Source of the DNA: Leptolyngbya ohadii IS1
GTDB lineage: Bacteria; Cyanobacteriota; Cyanobacteriia; Elainellales; Elainellaceae
DNA: 64,000 bases
Assembly (NCBI RefSeq): GCF_002215035.1
Contig: NZ_NKFP01000006.1
Location: 261,083 to 325,082, forward strand
Reading direction: 5' to 3'
Shown here: positions 9,323 to 17,090 of the stretch, piece after piece
Layout of the letters: each line of letters opens with the position of its first letter
How positions within the stretch are numbered: position 1 is the first letter of the stretch
Made by a program: the position numbers and the translations under genes
Notes under the pieces: generated by a model
Seen by the model: the letters and a program-made list of their open reading frames with translations, nothing else
Database searches by the model: none
Told to the model about the DNA's origin: nothing

Positions 9323-10066
9323 ATGGCAAAAGAGAAGGGCAGTTCGGCAGGCGGCGTCGGGAAGGGATTGGGGGACGTTCTGGGCAAGCCATCGGTGGAT
9401 TGGCAGTCTCAGGCAGATGCGATCGCCCTGCGGTTTAACCGGGAGTATCGCCGAGAAGCGGTACAGCTTCCGCCCGAAGTTGAGGAAATGCCGATTTTTC
9501 GCGAGTGGGCAACGGGACAGCTCACAGGTCGGCTAAATTCGCCTTTCTGGGAAATTGCCAAGCCGCAAAAGGGACAAAAATGCCTGGATTTGGGCTGCGG
9601 TGTGAGTTTTTTGATCTATCCCTGGCGCGACTGGGAAGCCTACTTCTATGGGCAGGACATCAGCACCGAAGCGCGGGACGTTCTCAATATGCGCGGACCT
9701 CAGCTTAATTCCAAGCTGTTTAAGGGCGTGCAGCTAGGCAGAGCCGATCAGCTTAAGTACGAGCCTGCCTTTTTCGATCTGGTAATTGCCAACGGGTTTA
9801 GCTGCTACTACCCGATCGATTACTGGCAGCAGGTGTTAGCCGCCGTGAAGCGAGTTCTCAAACCGGGTGGATTTTTTGTTTTCGATGTGCTGATTCCCGA
9901 CGCGCCAATCGCGGAGAATTGGGCAATTCTGGAAACCTACCTGGGCGCAGAAGTTTTTCTGGAATCGCTGGAGGACTGGAAAAAGGCGATCGATGCTGCG
10001 GGGGGAAAGGTGGTGAAGACGCAGCCGGGGGAAGTGTTTCAAATGTACAAGGTGAAGTTTGGCTAA
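9323..10066 (+). CDS. Class I SAM-dependent methyltransferase
   Basis: 247 residues. Motif I of the Rossmann methyltransferase fold is CLDLGCGVSFLIYPW (about residue 90). The acidic strand-2 end is GQDISTEA, and FDLVIANGFSCYYPID and VLKPGGFFVFDVL match later motifs. It should transfer a methyl group from S-adenosylmethionine; the substrate is not evident. The first 45 residues are basic, glycine-rich and probably disordered. No Shine-Dalgarno sequence is visible because a tandem repeat fills the upstream site. It converges on the C39-like gene, with ends 43 bp apart. Confidence 0.85.
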   Translation: MAKEKGSSAGGVGKGLGDVLGKPSVDWQSQADAIALRFNREYRREAVQLPPEVEEMPIFREWATGQLTGRLNSPFWEIAKPQKGQKCLDLGCGVSFLIYPWRDWEAYFYGQDISTEARDVLNMRGPQLNSKLFKGVQLGRADQLKYEPAFFDLVIANGFSCYYPIDYWQQVLAAVKRVLKPGGFFVFDVLIPDAPIAENWAILETYLGAEVFLESLEDWKKAIDAAGGKVVKTQPGEVFQMYKVKFG

Positions 10067-10109
10067 AAAAATTGGAAGTTTAGTTCCCTCCAGAATTGGG
10101 AGCCTGGGG

Positions 10110-11222
10110 CTAATCAATCCAGCGAATCCGCCCCATTGAATCTGCTGTCTGCTGAAGTCCGATCGCCGGAAAAGTGACGATCGCTCGATCGAGGGTAGGC
10201 ACATCCCTCAGAAAGGAACCGCTGAGCAGCAGGACGGTTTGCGGGTCGAGTTTTCCGGTGGGCTGGAGTCCCATTTTGGCTTGGAAGTTGCGGGTGGCAG
10301 TTTCGATCGCGTCGGGGGAAACAGAATTCGATGCAGTCAAATAGCCGAGCTGCATCAGGTAACGTGCCGCATCCGCAGGAGCCAGGGTTGTGTCGCCGGG
10401 ACGAAAAATCGGTAGATATTGCTTGCGCCAGATTCGCTCAAAGTCTGCTCTGGATAGGCGTAAAATTTTGCCGCGATCGGGATCGGCAATCGTGGCAGTG
10501 GTGTCATCCATTGCCAGCAAACCAACTGCGTGGGGTGCCCGTCCTCGCTTCAGTTCCAGCCAGGTTGCCAGCACACCGGGACGATTGATTTGCCGCATTT
10601 GCTCCCAGGTTGGCTTTAGCTCCATGCCATCCAGATTCATCTGCTGCAAAGCGCCTACCAACTGCGGCATCGAAGTTCCAAGCTGGCTGGTTCCCGCCAG
10701 ACGCGCCACGCTCGATTCAGTGGCATCAATATTCAACCGCCGCAGCACCGATGCCAGAGCCGCCGGGGCACAGCTACTATCCGAAGTTTGGCGAAAAATG
10801 CCGTTGGGCTGAAGATTGTCCTCCAAACCCGCGTAAATTGGCGCAAGAAAATACCGCTCCGACGAATGGAACGCCATCAAGCCCAGCAACCCCAGCAGGG
10901 CAACCACCACCACCTGAAGTCGCGCCGTTCGCCAGGTGACCACAAACGCCAGTCCGCAAAATCCCACCAGAATTACCCGCATCGCAGTCCAGGTAAACTG
11001 CATCCCGGAAACTCGCCATTCGATCGGAAGTGCCTGCACGTGAGACAGGTAGGACACCAGCACCAGCAGCCCAACATAGACGCCCAGAAAGGTCAGGGAC
11101 AGCCAGTTTCTCCCCTGAAACAGATTGTCTGCCGTTGCTCCTCGCCGCAGCAGCACTCGCCCCATTCTCACACCGCCCAAGAAGCCCAGTCCGCTCAGCA
11201 AAACAGTGACAGCCTGTTCCAC
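10110..11222 (-). CDS. Membrane C39-like peptidase with peptidoglycan-binding domain
   Basis: 370 residues. About three or four N-terminal membrane helices (residues 5-20, 40-60, 80-98, 102-118) precede a papain-like C39 domain. Gln145 and Cys151 lie in RQTSDSSCAPAA, His231 in APHAVGLLA and Asp247 in ADPDRG, giving the oxyanion Gln and the Cys-His-Asp triad. Residues about 285-350 resemble a PG_binding_1 domain (NFQAKMGLQPTGKLDPQT). Bacteriocin exporters use C39 to cut double-glycine leaders, but there is no ABC domain here. With the peptidoglycan-binding part, an envelope processing or remodelling protease is more likely. The substrate is unknown. Confidence 0.8.
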   Translation of the reverse strand: MEQAVTVLLSGLGFLGGVRMGRVLLRRGATADNLFQGRNWLSLTFLGVYVGLLVLVSYLSHVQALPIEWRVSGMQFTWTAMRVILVGFCGLAFVVTWRTARLQVVVVALLGLLGLMAFHSSERYFLAPIYAGLEDNLQPNGIFRQTSDSSCAPAALASVLRRLNIDATESSVARLAGTSQLGTSMPQLVGALQQMNLDGMELKPTWEQMRQINRPGVLATWLELKRGRAPHAVGLLAMDDTTATIADPDRGKILRLSRADFERIWRKQYLPIFRPGDTTLAPADAARYLMQLGYLTASNSVSPDAIETATRNFQAKMGLQPTGKLDPQTVLLLSGSFLRDVPTLDRAIVTFPAIGLQQTADSMGRIRWID

Positions 11223-11900
11223 AGTGTTTTCTACCCTTGGTTTGCCCTGATTCTGCGTACCTATTATTTACTGTATTCTTTCTGATACAGGTTGGCTGTA
11301 AAAGCAGCGCCCTAACTTCGTTGTCCAGGTATCGAAAGTTTCTTTGTTTTGTCCGCGTTTGTCCTCGTTCTTGTCCTCTTTCTAATGCTCTGCGTTGGAA
11401 TCCTCTTTGTCCTCTTTCCAATGCTCTGCGTTGGAATTCATAGTAGGAGACTCCGCCTCCAGATCACATGAGTTAGCGGCAGAGCCACAGCCGAGCCACA
11501 TCCAGGCTGAGCCTGGACACCAGAGGTAGCCTGGGCACCAGAAATCCTTGATACCAGAGAAGGCTTGACACAAGAGCAAACCATTCTCCAATCGATCGCC
11601 AAAATTGCTAAATAATTTGCCAATAATCTGCCAATAATTCTTAAAATTTCCGTTGCGATCGCATCTTCTCCCTGCATCTCAAAAGCTGTGATCCGGCTTA
11701 CAGTCCACATCTAGCGGCTTACGTCTTTCCCACCTGGGGGAGATGAAAATTCTCCCATTCAAAGAGATTCTTACTCTATTAGGAATATTCATTTATCGTG
11801 CTGCGATTCCCTCCGAGTGACCCTTTACGGAACTGCTCTGCATCGCCAGCCTCGCGCAAGCTCTTTGCGTGATTTTATTCTGTATTAGAAGGAAAGGGAC
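11223..11900. other. Long divergent intergenic region with dispersed repeat
   Basis: 678 bp between the minus-strand peptidase gene and the plus-strand repeat protein. It holds the dispersed repeat at 11376-11540, probable promoters for both genes, and an AAGGAAAGGGAC ribosome site just before 11901. No RNA gene or additional coding region is supported. Confidence 0.5.
11376..11540. repeat. Dispersed repeat, CTCTGCGTTGGAAT family, copy 1
   Basis: Contains TCCAATGCTCTGCGTTGGAA, in which TCCAA and TTGGA pair around CTCTGCG, then a CTCCGCCTCCAG block and a GGCTGAGCCTGGACACCAGA block. The first hairpin is present twice here. The same block order is found at 22811-22900 and 46295-46412, so this is an interspersed noncoding repeat. 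Confidence 0.85.
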
Positions 11901-14900
11901 ATGGTTCATTCGTTCACAGTTATGGAGTCTTGGGGCAGGCTGTCCTGGATTGCACAGGTTCCCGTCGATCCAACCCTGGCACGCCCCGAACAAACATCGG
12001 TTCTGTTTTCGGGACCACAATTCTTTGTTGCCCTGATTTCGGGCATTTTGTTGGCATTTGCGATCCAGCTTGTGCTGACAAACCTCTCGGTGGCAGCCGG
12101 AATTTCGATTCTGGGACGTTCCACCGATCCCGATCATCACGATTCGCACCGCTCCAACCATTCCGATCACGACGATTCCCACGATTCGGGAGTAGGCTCT
12201 ACCATTCGCAAAATTGGCTTTGGCGTCGGTATCTGGACGCTGATTAGCGTTAGCCTGGCGCTGTTTGTTGCCTGCTACCTGGCGGTTCAGCTGAGTCTGC
12301 TGACGAGTTCTGGACTGGGAGCGATCGTCGGACTGGTGATCTGGGCGGCGTACTTCTCGCTGCTGGTCTGGGTCAGTTCCTCGACCGTGGGTTCGATGGT
12401 GGGTTCTGTCGTACAGGCAGCGACTTCTGGCTTCCAGGCAGTGTTTAACACCGCAACGGCAGCGATCGGCGGACAGGTGGCAAAGCGTCAGGCAGTTTCG
12501 ACCGCAGAAGCGATTGCCTCAGCCGTGCGGAATGAGATCGGTAGCGCCATTGAGCCAAGCCAGATTCGCCAGTCCATTGAGGATTATGTCGATCGGCTGC
12601 ATCTGCCGAACTACGACCTGGGCAAGGTACGACACGATTTTGAAACGCTGCTGAACGATCCAGAAGTTCAGGCATTGGCGGACAATAACCGTCTGAGCCA
12701 GATCGATCGCCAGACGTTTGTGGATCTGGTGAGCCGTCGCACAGACTTTTCGCCCCAGGAAGTGAACCGCTTTGCAGATCTGCTGGAGGGTGCTTGGCGG
12801 CAAACCCTGGGTAAACGGCAGCGTCGTGATCAGATGGCAGAGTTAACCACCTATCTGCAAAATACGCAGAATGGTCAGCTCAAGATCGATGAACTGAATC
12901 GGAAGATCGATCGCCTGGCGGAAGAACTGCGTCAGACCCAGGCGAATAACGCCAGCATGACCAGCAACCTGACCAACAGCCTGAATAGTGCGGTGAATGC
13001 CGCAACGAATGCCGCCAGCAGTGCCGCAGATGCTGCCCACCACGCAGCCGATACGGCTCAAAGCAGCCAGGGCAGCGGTCAGGGCATGAACCAGGGCATG
13101 ATGCAAAACATGATGAACCAGGGCATGATGCAGCAGACCGCCATGACGGGTCTGAACACGCTGATTGGTCTGGTAATGGGTCGAACTGATTTATCGGATA
13201 TCAACGTGAATCAGATTATCGATCGCCTGAAGGCAATCCCGACGACGGTTTCTGATCAAACAGATAAAGTCGTTTCGCAGGTGAAAGGAGATAATCAGCC
13301 CTCTCCGATTCGCACGGATGTCGAACACTATCTGAGTACGACCTATTCGTGGCAGATGACGCCCGAAAGACTCGATCGGGAATTCCGCGAAGTCCTCTAC
13401 GATCCAGCAGCAGACCCGGATGCAGTGATCAATCAAGTGTCGCGTCTGAATCGCCAGTTCTTTGTGCAAATTCTTGCGGCTCGCGGGGTGTTAACGCCTT
13501 CGCGCATCGAAGAAATTGCTGACCAGCTTGAGCGAATTCGTCAGGATGTGTTGACCTCGGCACGGGCAGAAAAAGAGCGGGAGATTTCGATCGATTTGCA
13601 GCAGCGAATTGAAACCTATCTCACCACCACGCCGAAGGATCAGCTCTTTGCAGAAAATACGCTGTCGGACTTCAAGGCAATTCTGCACGACGCCGAATCC
13701 GATTACGAGACGACATCGCTGCGATTTGCGCCCTACAGCCGGGATAACCTGCGGCAGATCCTCATGCAGCGTCAGGACATTTCGCCCGACGAAGCGGAGA
13801 TGATTCTGAACACGCTGGAGAATGGTCGCAATCAGGCGCTCGAAGAGTCGCGATCGCTGGATCAGCAGGCGAAAGAGCGGTTGACCAATCTGCGCGATCG
13901 GTTTGCCAGCTACCTCAGCAGCACGGGCAAAACGGAACTCAGTCCGGAAGGCATTCAGCGGGATTTAACCCTGCTTTTGTCCGATCCGCAAACGGGAGCT
14001 TCTTCCCTGCGAAATCGTCTGGGCAGCTTCGATCGCGATACAGTGGTTCAGCTGTTGCGCCAGCGTCAGGATTTGACCGAGGAGGACGCAAACCGGATTG
14101 TTGGTCAGGTGGAATCGACCTGGAATTCCGTGGTTCACGCGCCGCAAAACGCAGTCAGTACGGTGAGAGATCGCGCCAGCCAGACCGTTGGTGCAGTTCA
14201 GGATCGGACGAATCAAACGATCGATACCCTGGCACAATACCTGCGGAACACCAACAAGGAAGCCCTCAACCCCGAAGGCATCCAGCGAGACCTGCAAACC
14301 CTGCTGCACGATCCGCGTGAAGGCTCGGTTGCCCTGCGTCGCCGACTGTCCAGTATCGATCGCGATACGTTGGTGCAGCTGCTCAGTCAGCGTCCGGATA
14401 TCACGCCGGATCAGGCAAACCAGGTGATCGATCAGGTGCAGAATTCGATCGCGCAAATCACGCGCAGCCCCCGTCGTCTGGCACTCAGAACGCAGCGGCA
14501 GGTGATGGGCTTCGAGTCTATGCTGGAGGACTACCTGCGGAATACCGACAAGGAAGAACTCAATCCCGAAGGGATCAAGCGCGATCTGCAAACCCTGCTC
14601 AACGATCCCAGAACGGGCATGAGCCAACTCTCCGATCGCCTGTCCCAGGTGGATCGATCGACACTGGTAGCTCTGCTGTCCCAACGTCAGGATATGACGC
14701 GGGAAGAGGCGGAACGGGTGGTCGATCAGGTCAACTCGACGCTGATGCAGTTCCTCGATCAGATTCGTCAGGTACAGTACCGCATTCAGTCTGTCATTGA
14801 CAGCATTCTGGAGCGGATTCGCCAGTACCTCAACGGACTCGATCGCCCCGAACTCAACTACGAAGGCATTAAGCGCGATGTCCTGCAACTGTTTGACGAT

Positions 14901-15230
14901 CCGCAGGCAGGATTTGACGCCCTCCGCGATCGCCTCAGCCACTTCGATCGAGGAACGCTGCTGGCAATCCTGGGTGCAAGATCGGACATTCCCGACCACT
15001 ACGCGCACCGGATCGCAGACCAGATTGAATCCGCCCGGATGGGTGTGCTGCAACGGGCAGAGCGGGTGCAAATGGAGGCACAGCGTCGCGTCGAAGCCGT
15101 CAAATATCAGGCGCAGCGTCAACTTGACGAAACCCGCAAAGCCGCAGCAACAGCAGCCTGGTGGCTCTTTGCAACAGCGGTTGTCTCGGCGGTCACAGCA
15201 GCAATCGGTGGATCGATCGCGGCTAGCTAA
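11901..15230 (+). CDS. Large membrane protein with seven tandem repeats
   Basis: 1109 residues; ATG preceded by AAGGAAAGGGAC. Membrane helices lie near residues 37-60, 102-127 and 130-155, with a possible C-terminal one (about 1083-1105). Between helices 1 and 2 is a His/Asp-rich stretch (DPDHHDSHRSNHSDHDDSHD). Seven repeats of about 75-80 residues start near 222, 471, 560, 660, 775, 870 and 970. Each carries a consensus like YLxxTxxxELxPEGIxRDL, then LLxDPxxG, DRDTLVQLLxQR and an Asp-rich helix with xxDQVE. A Met/Gln-rich insert (about 394-416) follows repeat 1. I do not recognise a named family. The repeats look helical and may form a scaffold; the His stretch could bind metal. Both roles are speculative. 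Confidence 0.85.
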   Translation: MVHSFTVMESWGRLSWIAQVPVDPTLARPEQTSVLFSGPQFFVALISGILLAFAIQLVLTNLSVAAGISILGRSTDPDHHDSHRSNHSDHDDSHDSGVGSTIRKIGFGVGIWTLISVSLALFVACYLAVQLSLLTSSGLGAIVGLVIWAAYFSLLVWVSSSTVGSMVGSVVQAATSGFQAVFNTATAAIGGQVAKRQAVSTAEAIASAVRNEIGSAIEPSQIRQSIEDYVDRLHLPNYDLGKVRHDFETLLNDPEVQALADNNRLSQIDRQTFVDLVSRRTDFSPQEVNRFADLLEGAWRQTLGKRQRRDQMAELTTYLQNTQNGQLKIDELNRKIDRLAEELRQTQANNASMTSNLTNSLNSAVNAATNAASSAADAAHHAADTAQSSQGSGQGMNQGMMQNMMNQGMMQQTAMTGLNTLIGLVMGRTDLSDINVNQIIDRLKAIPTTVSDQTDKVVSQVKGDNQPSPIRTDVEHYLSTTYSWQMTPERLDREFREVLYDPAADPDAVINQVSRLNRQFFVQILAARGVLTPSRIEEIADQLERIRQDVLTSARAEKEREISIDLQQRIETYLTTTPKDQLFAENTLSDFKAILHDAESDYETTSLRFAPYSRDNLRQILMQRQDISPDEAEMILNTLENGRNQALEESRSLDQQAKERLTNLRDRFASYLSSTGKTELSPEGIQRDLTLLLSDPQTGASSLRNRLGSFDRDTVVQLLRQRQDLTEEDANRIVGQVESTWNSVVHAPQNAVSTVRDRASQTVGAVQDRTNQTIDTLAQYLRNTNKEALNPEGIQRDLQTLLHDPREGSVALRRRLSSIDRDTLVQLLSQRPDITPDQANQVIDQVQNSIAQITRSPRRLALRTQRQVMGFESMLEDYLRNTDKEELNPEGIKRDLQTLLNDPRTGMSQLSDRLSQVDRSTLVALLSQRQDMTREEAERVVDQVNSTLMQFLDQIRQVQYRIQSVIDSILERIRQYLNGLDRPELNYEGIKRDVLQLFDDPQAGFDALRDRLSHFDRGTLLAILGARSDIPDHYAHRIADQIESARMGVLQRAERVQMEAQRRVEAVKYQAQRQLDETRKAAATAAWWLFATAVVSAVTAAIGGSIAAS

Positions 15231-15271
15231 ATCCGCACGAGTTGCTTGAAAGGACTGTTTGGAATTCAACG

Positions 15272-15296
15272 GGGCATGGCGTGGCTGTGCCCTTTT
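15272..15296 (+). terminator. Possible Rho-independent terminator
   Basis: A short GGGCA/TGCCC stem with a loop of about 11 bases is followed by TTTT, 40 bp after the stop of the seven-repeat protein. The stem is weak, and the DUF3891 gene starts only 30 bp later, so read-through is plausible. Confidence 0.4.
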
Positions 15297-15324
15297 CTGT
15301 GGATTTTCTTAGGAGGAAATAATT

Positions 15325-16062
15325 ATGATTTCAAACTTAGTTGAAGACGGATGGCAGGTCATTTATCACCGTGCCCACGCCCTCCTCGCCGCCCAGCTCG
15401 CGGGACACTGGAAACGATCGAACGCCCCCATCCGCCTCTATGAAACGATCGCCGCTATTTCCCACCACGATGATCTGGAGCGGGAATGGGAAGGCAACGA
15501 ACTCACCCCCGCAGGCGCACCGCTGGACTTTACACTGGCACAGATTTCCGATCAGGAGTCGATCGCCAGTATGCGCGAACAGATCACCAGTGCCCGCTAC
15601 CGGGGAAGATTTGTGACGCTGCTGACCTCCAAACATCTGACCTTCCTGAGTCAGGACAAATGGGGCACCTCGCCGGAATGGGACGAGTTTCTGAACGAGC
15701 AGATGGAGCTGCAAACCCGCTATCAGAAAGAGCTAGGCATTACTAAAGATGAAGCGGAACGGGCTTATCAGTTCATGCGCTGGTGCGATCGTCTGTCCCT
15801 GATTCTGGCGCAGCAGAAGGTTCCAGAGATGGGACGCGCCCTGGAAATCACCAGCGGTATAGACGGCGTGCGCTATGACATCCGTCAGCTGAAGGACGGC
15901 AAAATCACCGTAGAACCCTGGTGCTTTGAAGACAATGAATTCACGGTAAACGTGGAAGCCTGCCATCTTAAACAGCTTCAGTTCAAAGACAACAAGCAAC
16001 TGGTGGAAGCCCTGCAAAATGCGCCGATCGCTATCCTGGAATGGACGTTTACGAAGGTCTAA
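15325..16062 (+). CDS. DUF3891 family protein
   Basis: 245 residues; the ATG is preceded by an excellent AGGAGGAAATAATT ribosome site. MISNLVEDGWQVIYHRAHALL and the HHDDLEREWE motif (near residue 53) match DUF3891 as I remember the family. The histidine/aspartate pairs (RAHALLAAQ, AISHHDD) recall HD-type metal phosphohydrolases, but activity is not established. It is probably cytoplasmic, with no signal peptide or membrane helix. It lies 94 bp downstream of the seven-repeat membrane protein on the same strand and may share its transcript. Confidence 0.8.
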   Translation: MISNLVEDGWQVIYHRAHALLAAQLAGHWKRSNAPIRLYETIAAISHHDDLEREWEGNELTPAGAPLDFTLAQISDQESIASMREQITSARYRGRFVTLLTSKHLTFLSQDKWGTSPEWDEFLNEQMELQTRYQKELGITKDEAERAYQFMRWCDRLSLILAQQKVPEMGRALEITSGIDGVRYDIRQLKDGKITVEPWCFEDNEFTVNVEACHLKQLQFKDNKQLVEALQNAPIAILEWTFTKV

Positions 16063-17090
16063 TCTCCCACTGCAATCGAGTATTTTACGATATTTAATAG
16101 TCCCCCATTTATGGGGGATTTAGGGGGCGACAAGGCAGCTCACTCAGGCAAACTCGACTTGTATAGATACAGTTATAGATACAGTAGGCAGTCTACTCTC
16201 TGTCGATTACGCTTCAACCCCTCACTCGATCTCCCCTCACAGACGATCGCCCAACTATAGCCAATTCCCAACAGAATCGCACGACTTTTTATGACGCAAA
16301 TCTTAAGGGAGTTGGTAGAGTTCTTGATTTCGCTACGATCCTGACTTATCATGCTCAGGTGTCAATCGCTAGCTTACAATTCAAGCTGGTTTATCGGTTT
16401 AGTAGGGGTCAAATTCTCGGTCGGCTTTATCGTTAGTCGGATTCATTCGTTCAGATTGTTGCTGAAGTTCCCGCGTTGAAGACCGCGCACCGAAAGTTCT
16501 CGAAGTAAAATTTCTGCATTAATTCAGCTTTTTAGATCAGGATTATTCGAGCTAATTCCGTTTAGCAGTGGCTCATTCGCTCAGTTGCGCTCAGTTACTA
16601 CGCCCAGCTATTACCCCCAGTTGAATTAAACCTACTGGTATTTCTTTTGACATCGTCACAGCATTGCCCTGCGAAGCCTATTGATTAGGTTCGTTTTGAA
16701 TCTTCGCCTGTTTAAAAAACGCAGCTTTCAAGTTCAAGCTGATCCTCCAGCCGATATTTTGGAATCATTTTGCGTCGATCGCTTTTCATCGAGTTAGCGA
16801 TTCAGCTTGCTATTTTCGAGAAATACAACTCATCCCTGGAGAAATAGGGGATGCAAATTCACGATGCGAGAAATCGGAAGTTGGGGTTAGAAATCCCTTA
16901 GATTTTCCTTATAAAAGCTTCTTACACTCATTAAGTGATTTCCTACTGCTCGCACTTTCGATCGCCTTCAGTCAACCATCACATCTTGGTAAGAAACCCC
17001 TACTTAAAACAGTCGATTCACGCAGAATTTACTGACTTTTGCCGCAAATAAACGGCTCATTCACTGTCTCTTGTACTTGGTGCTTCATCT
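16063..17090. promoter_or_regulatory. Long noncoding region upstream of the PstS-DUF4912 gene
   Basis: About 1 kb with no convincing ORF. A CCCCCATTTATGGGGGATTT-type dispersed repeat lies at 16102-16130. The rest is AT-rich, lacks tRNA-like folds that I can recognise, and probably contains a long 5' leader and promoter for the gene at 17091. A phosphate-responsive Pho box (direct repeats of a CTTAACC-like heptamer) was looked for but not convincingly found. Confidence 0.4.
16102..16130. repeat. Dispersed CCCCCA/TGGGGG repeat, copy 1
   Basis: Hairpin CCCCCATTTATGGGGG followed by ATTTAGGGGGC. Related copies occur near 19690, 26567, 26718, 40330-40490 and 50395. Common as intergenic repeats in cyanobacteria. 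Confidence 0.75.

Noticed and set aside
10110-11222. Bacteriocin maturation/export system based on the C39 domain
   Set aside because: No ABC transporter domain and no double-glycine precursor peptide was found nearby.
13965-15269. 434-codon minus-strand frame opposite the seven-repeat protein
   Set aside because: The plus strand has the consistent repeats, ribosome site and domain structure; the minus frame is open because of codon bias.
16063-17090. Possible tRNA or riboswitch in the 1 kb spacer
   Set aside because: No cloverleaf, T-loop or known riboswitch core was recognisable by eye.
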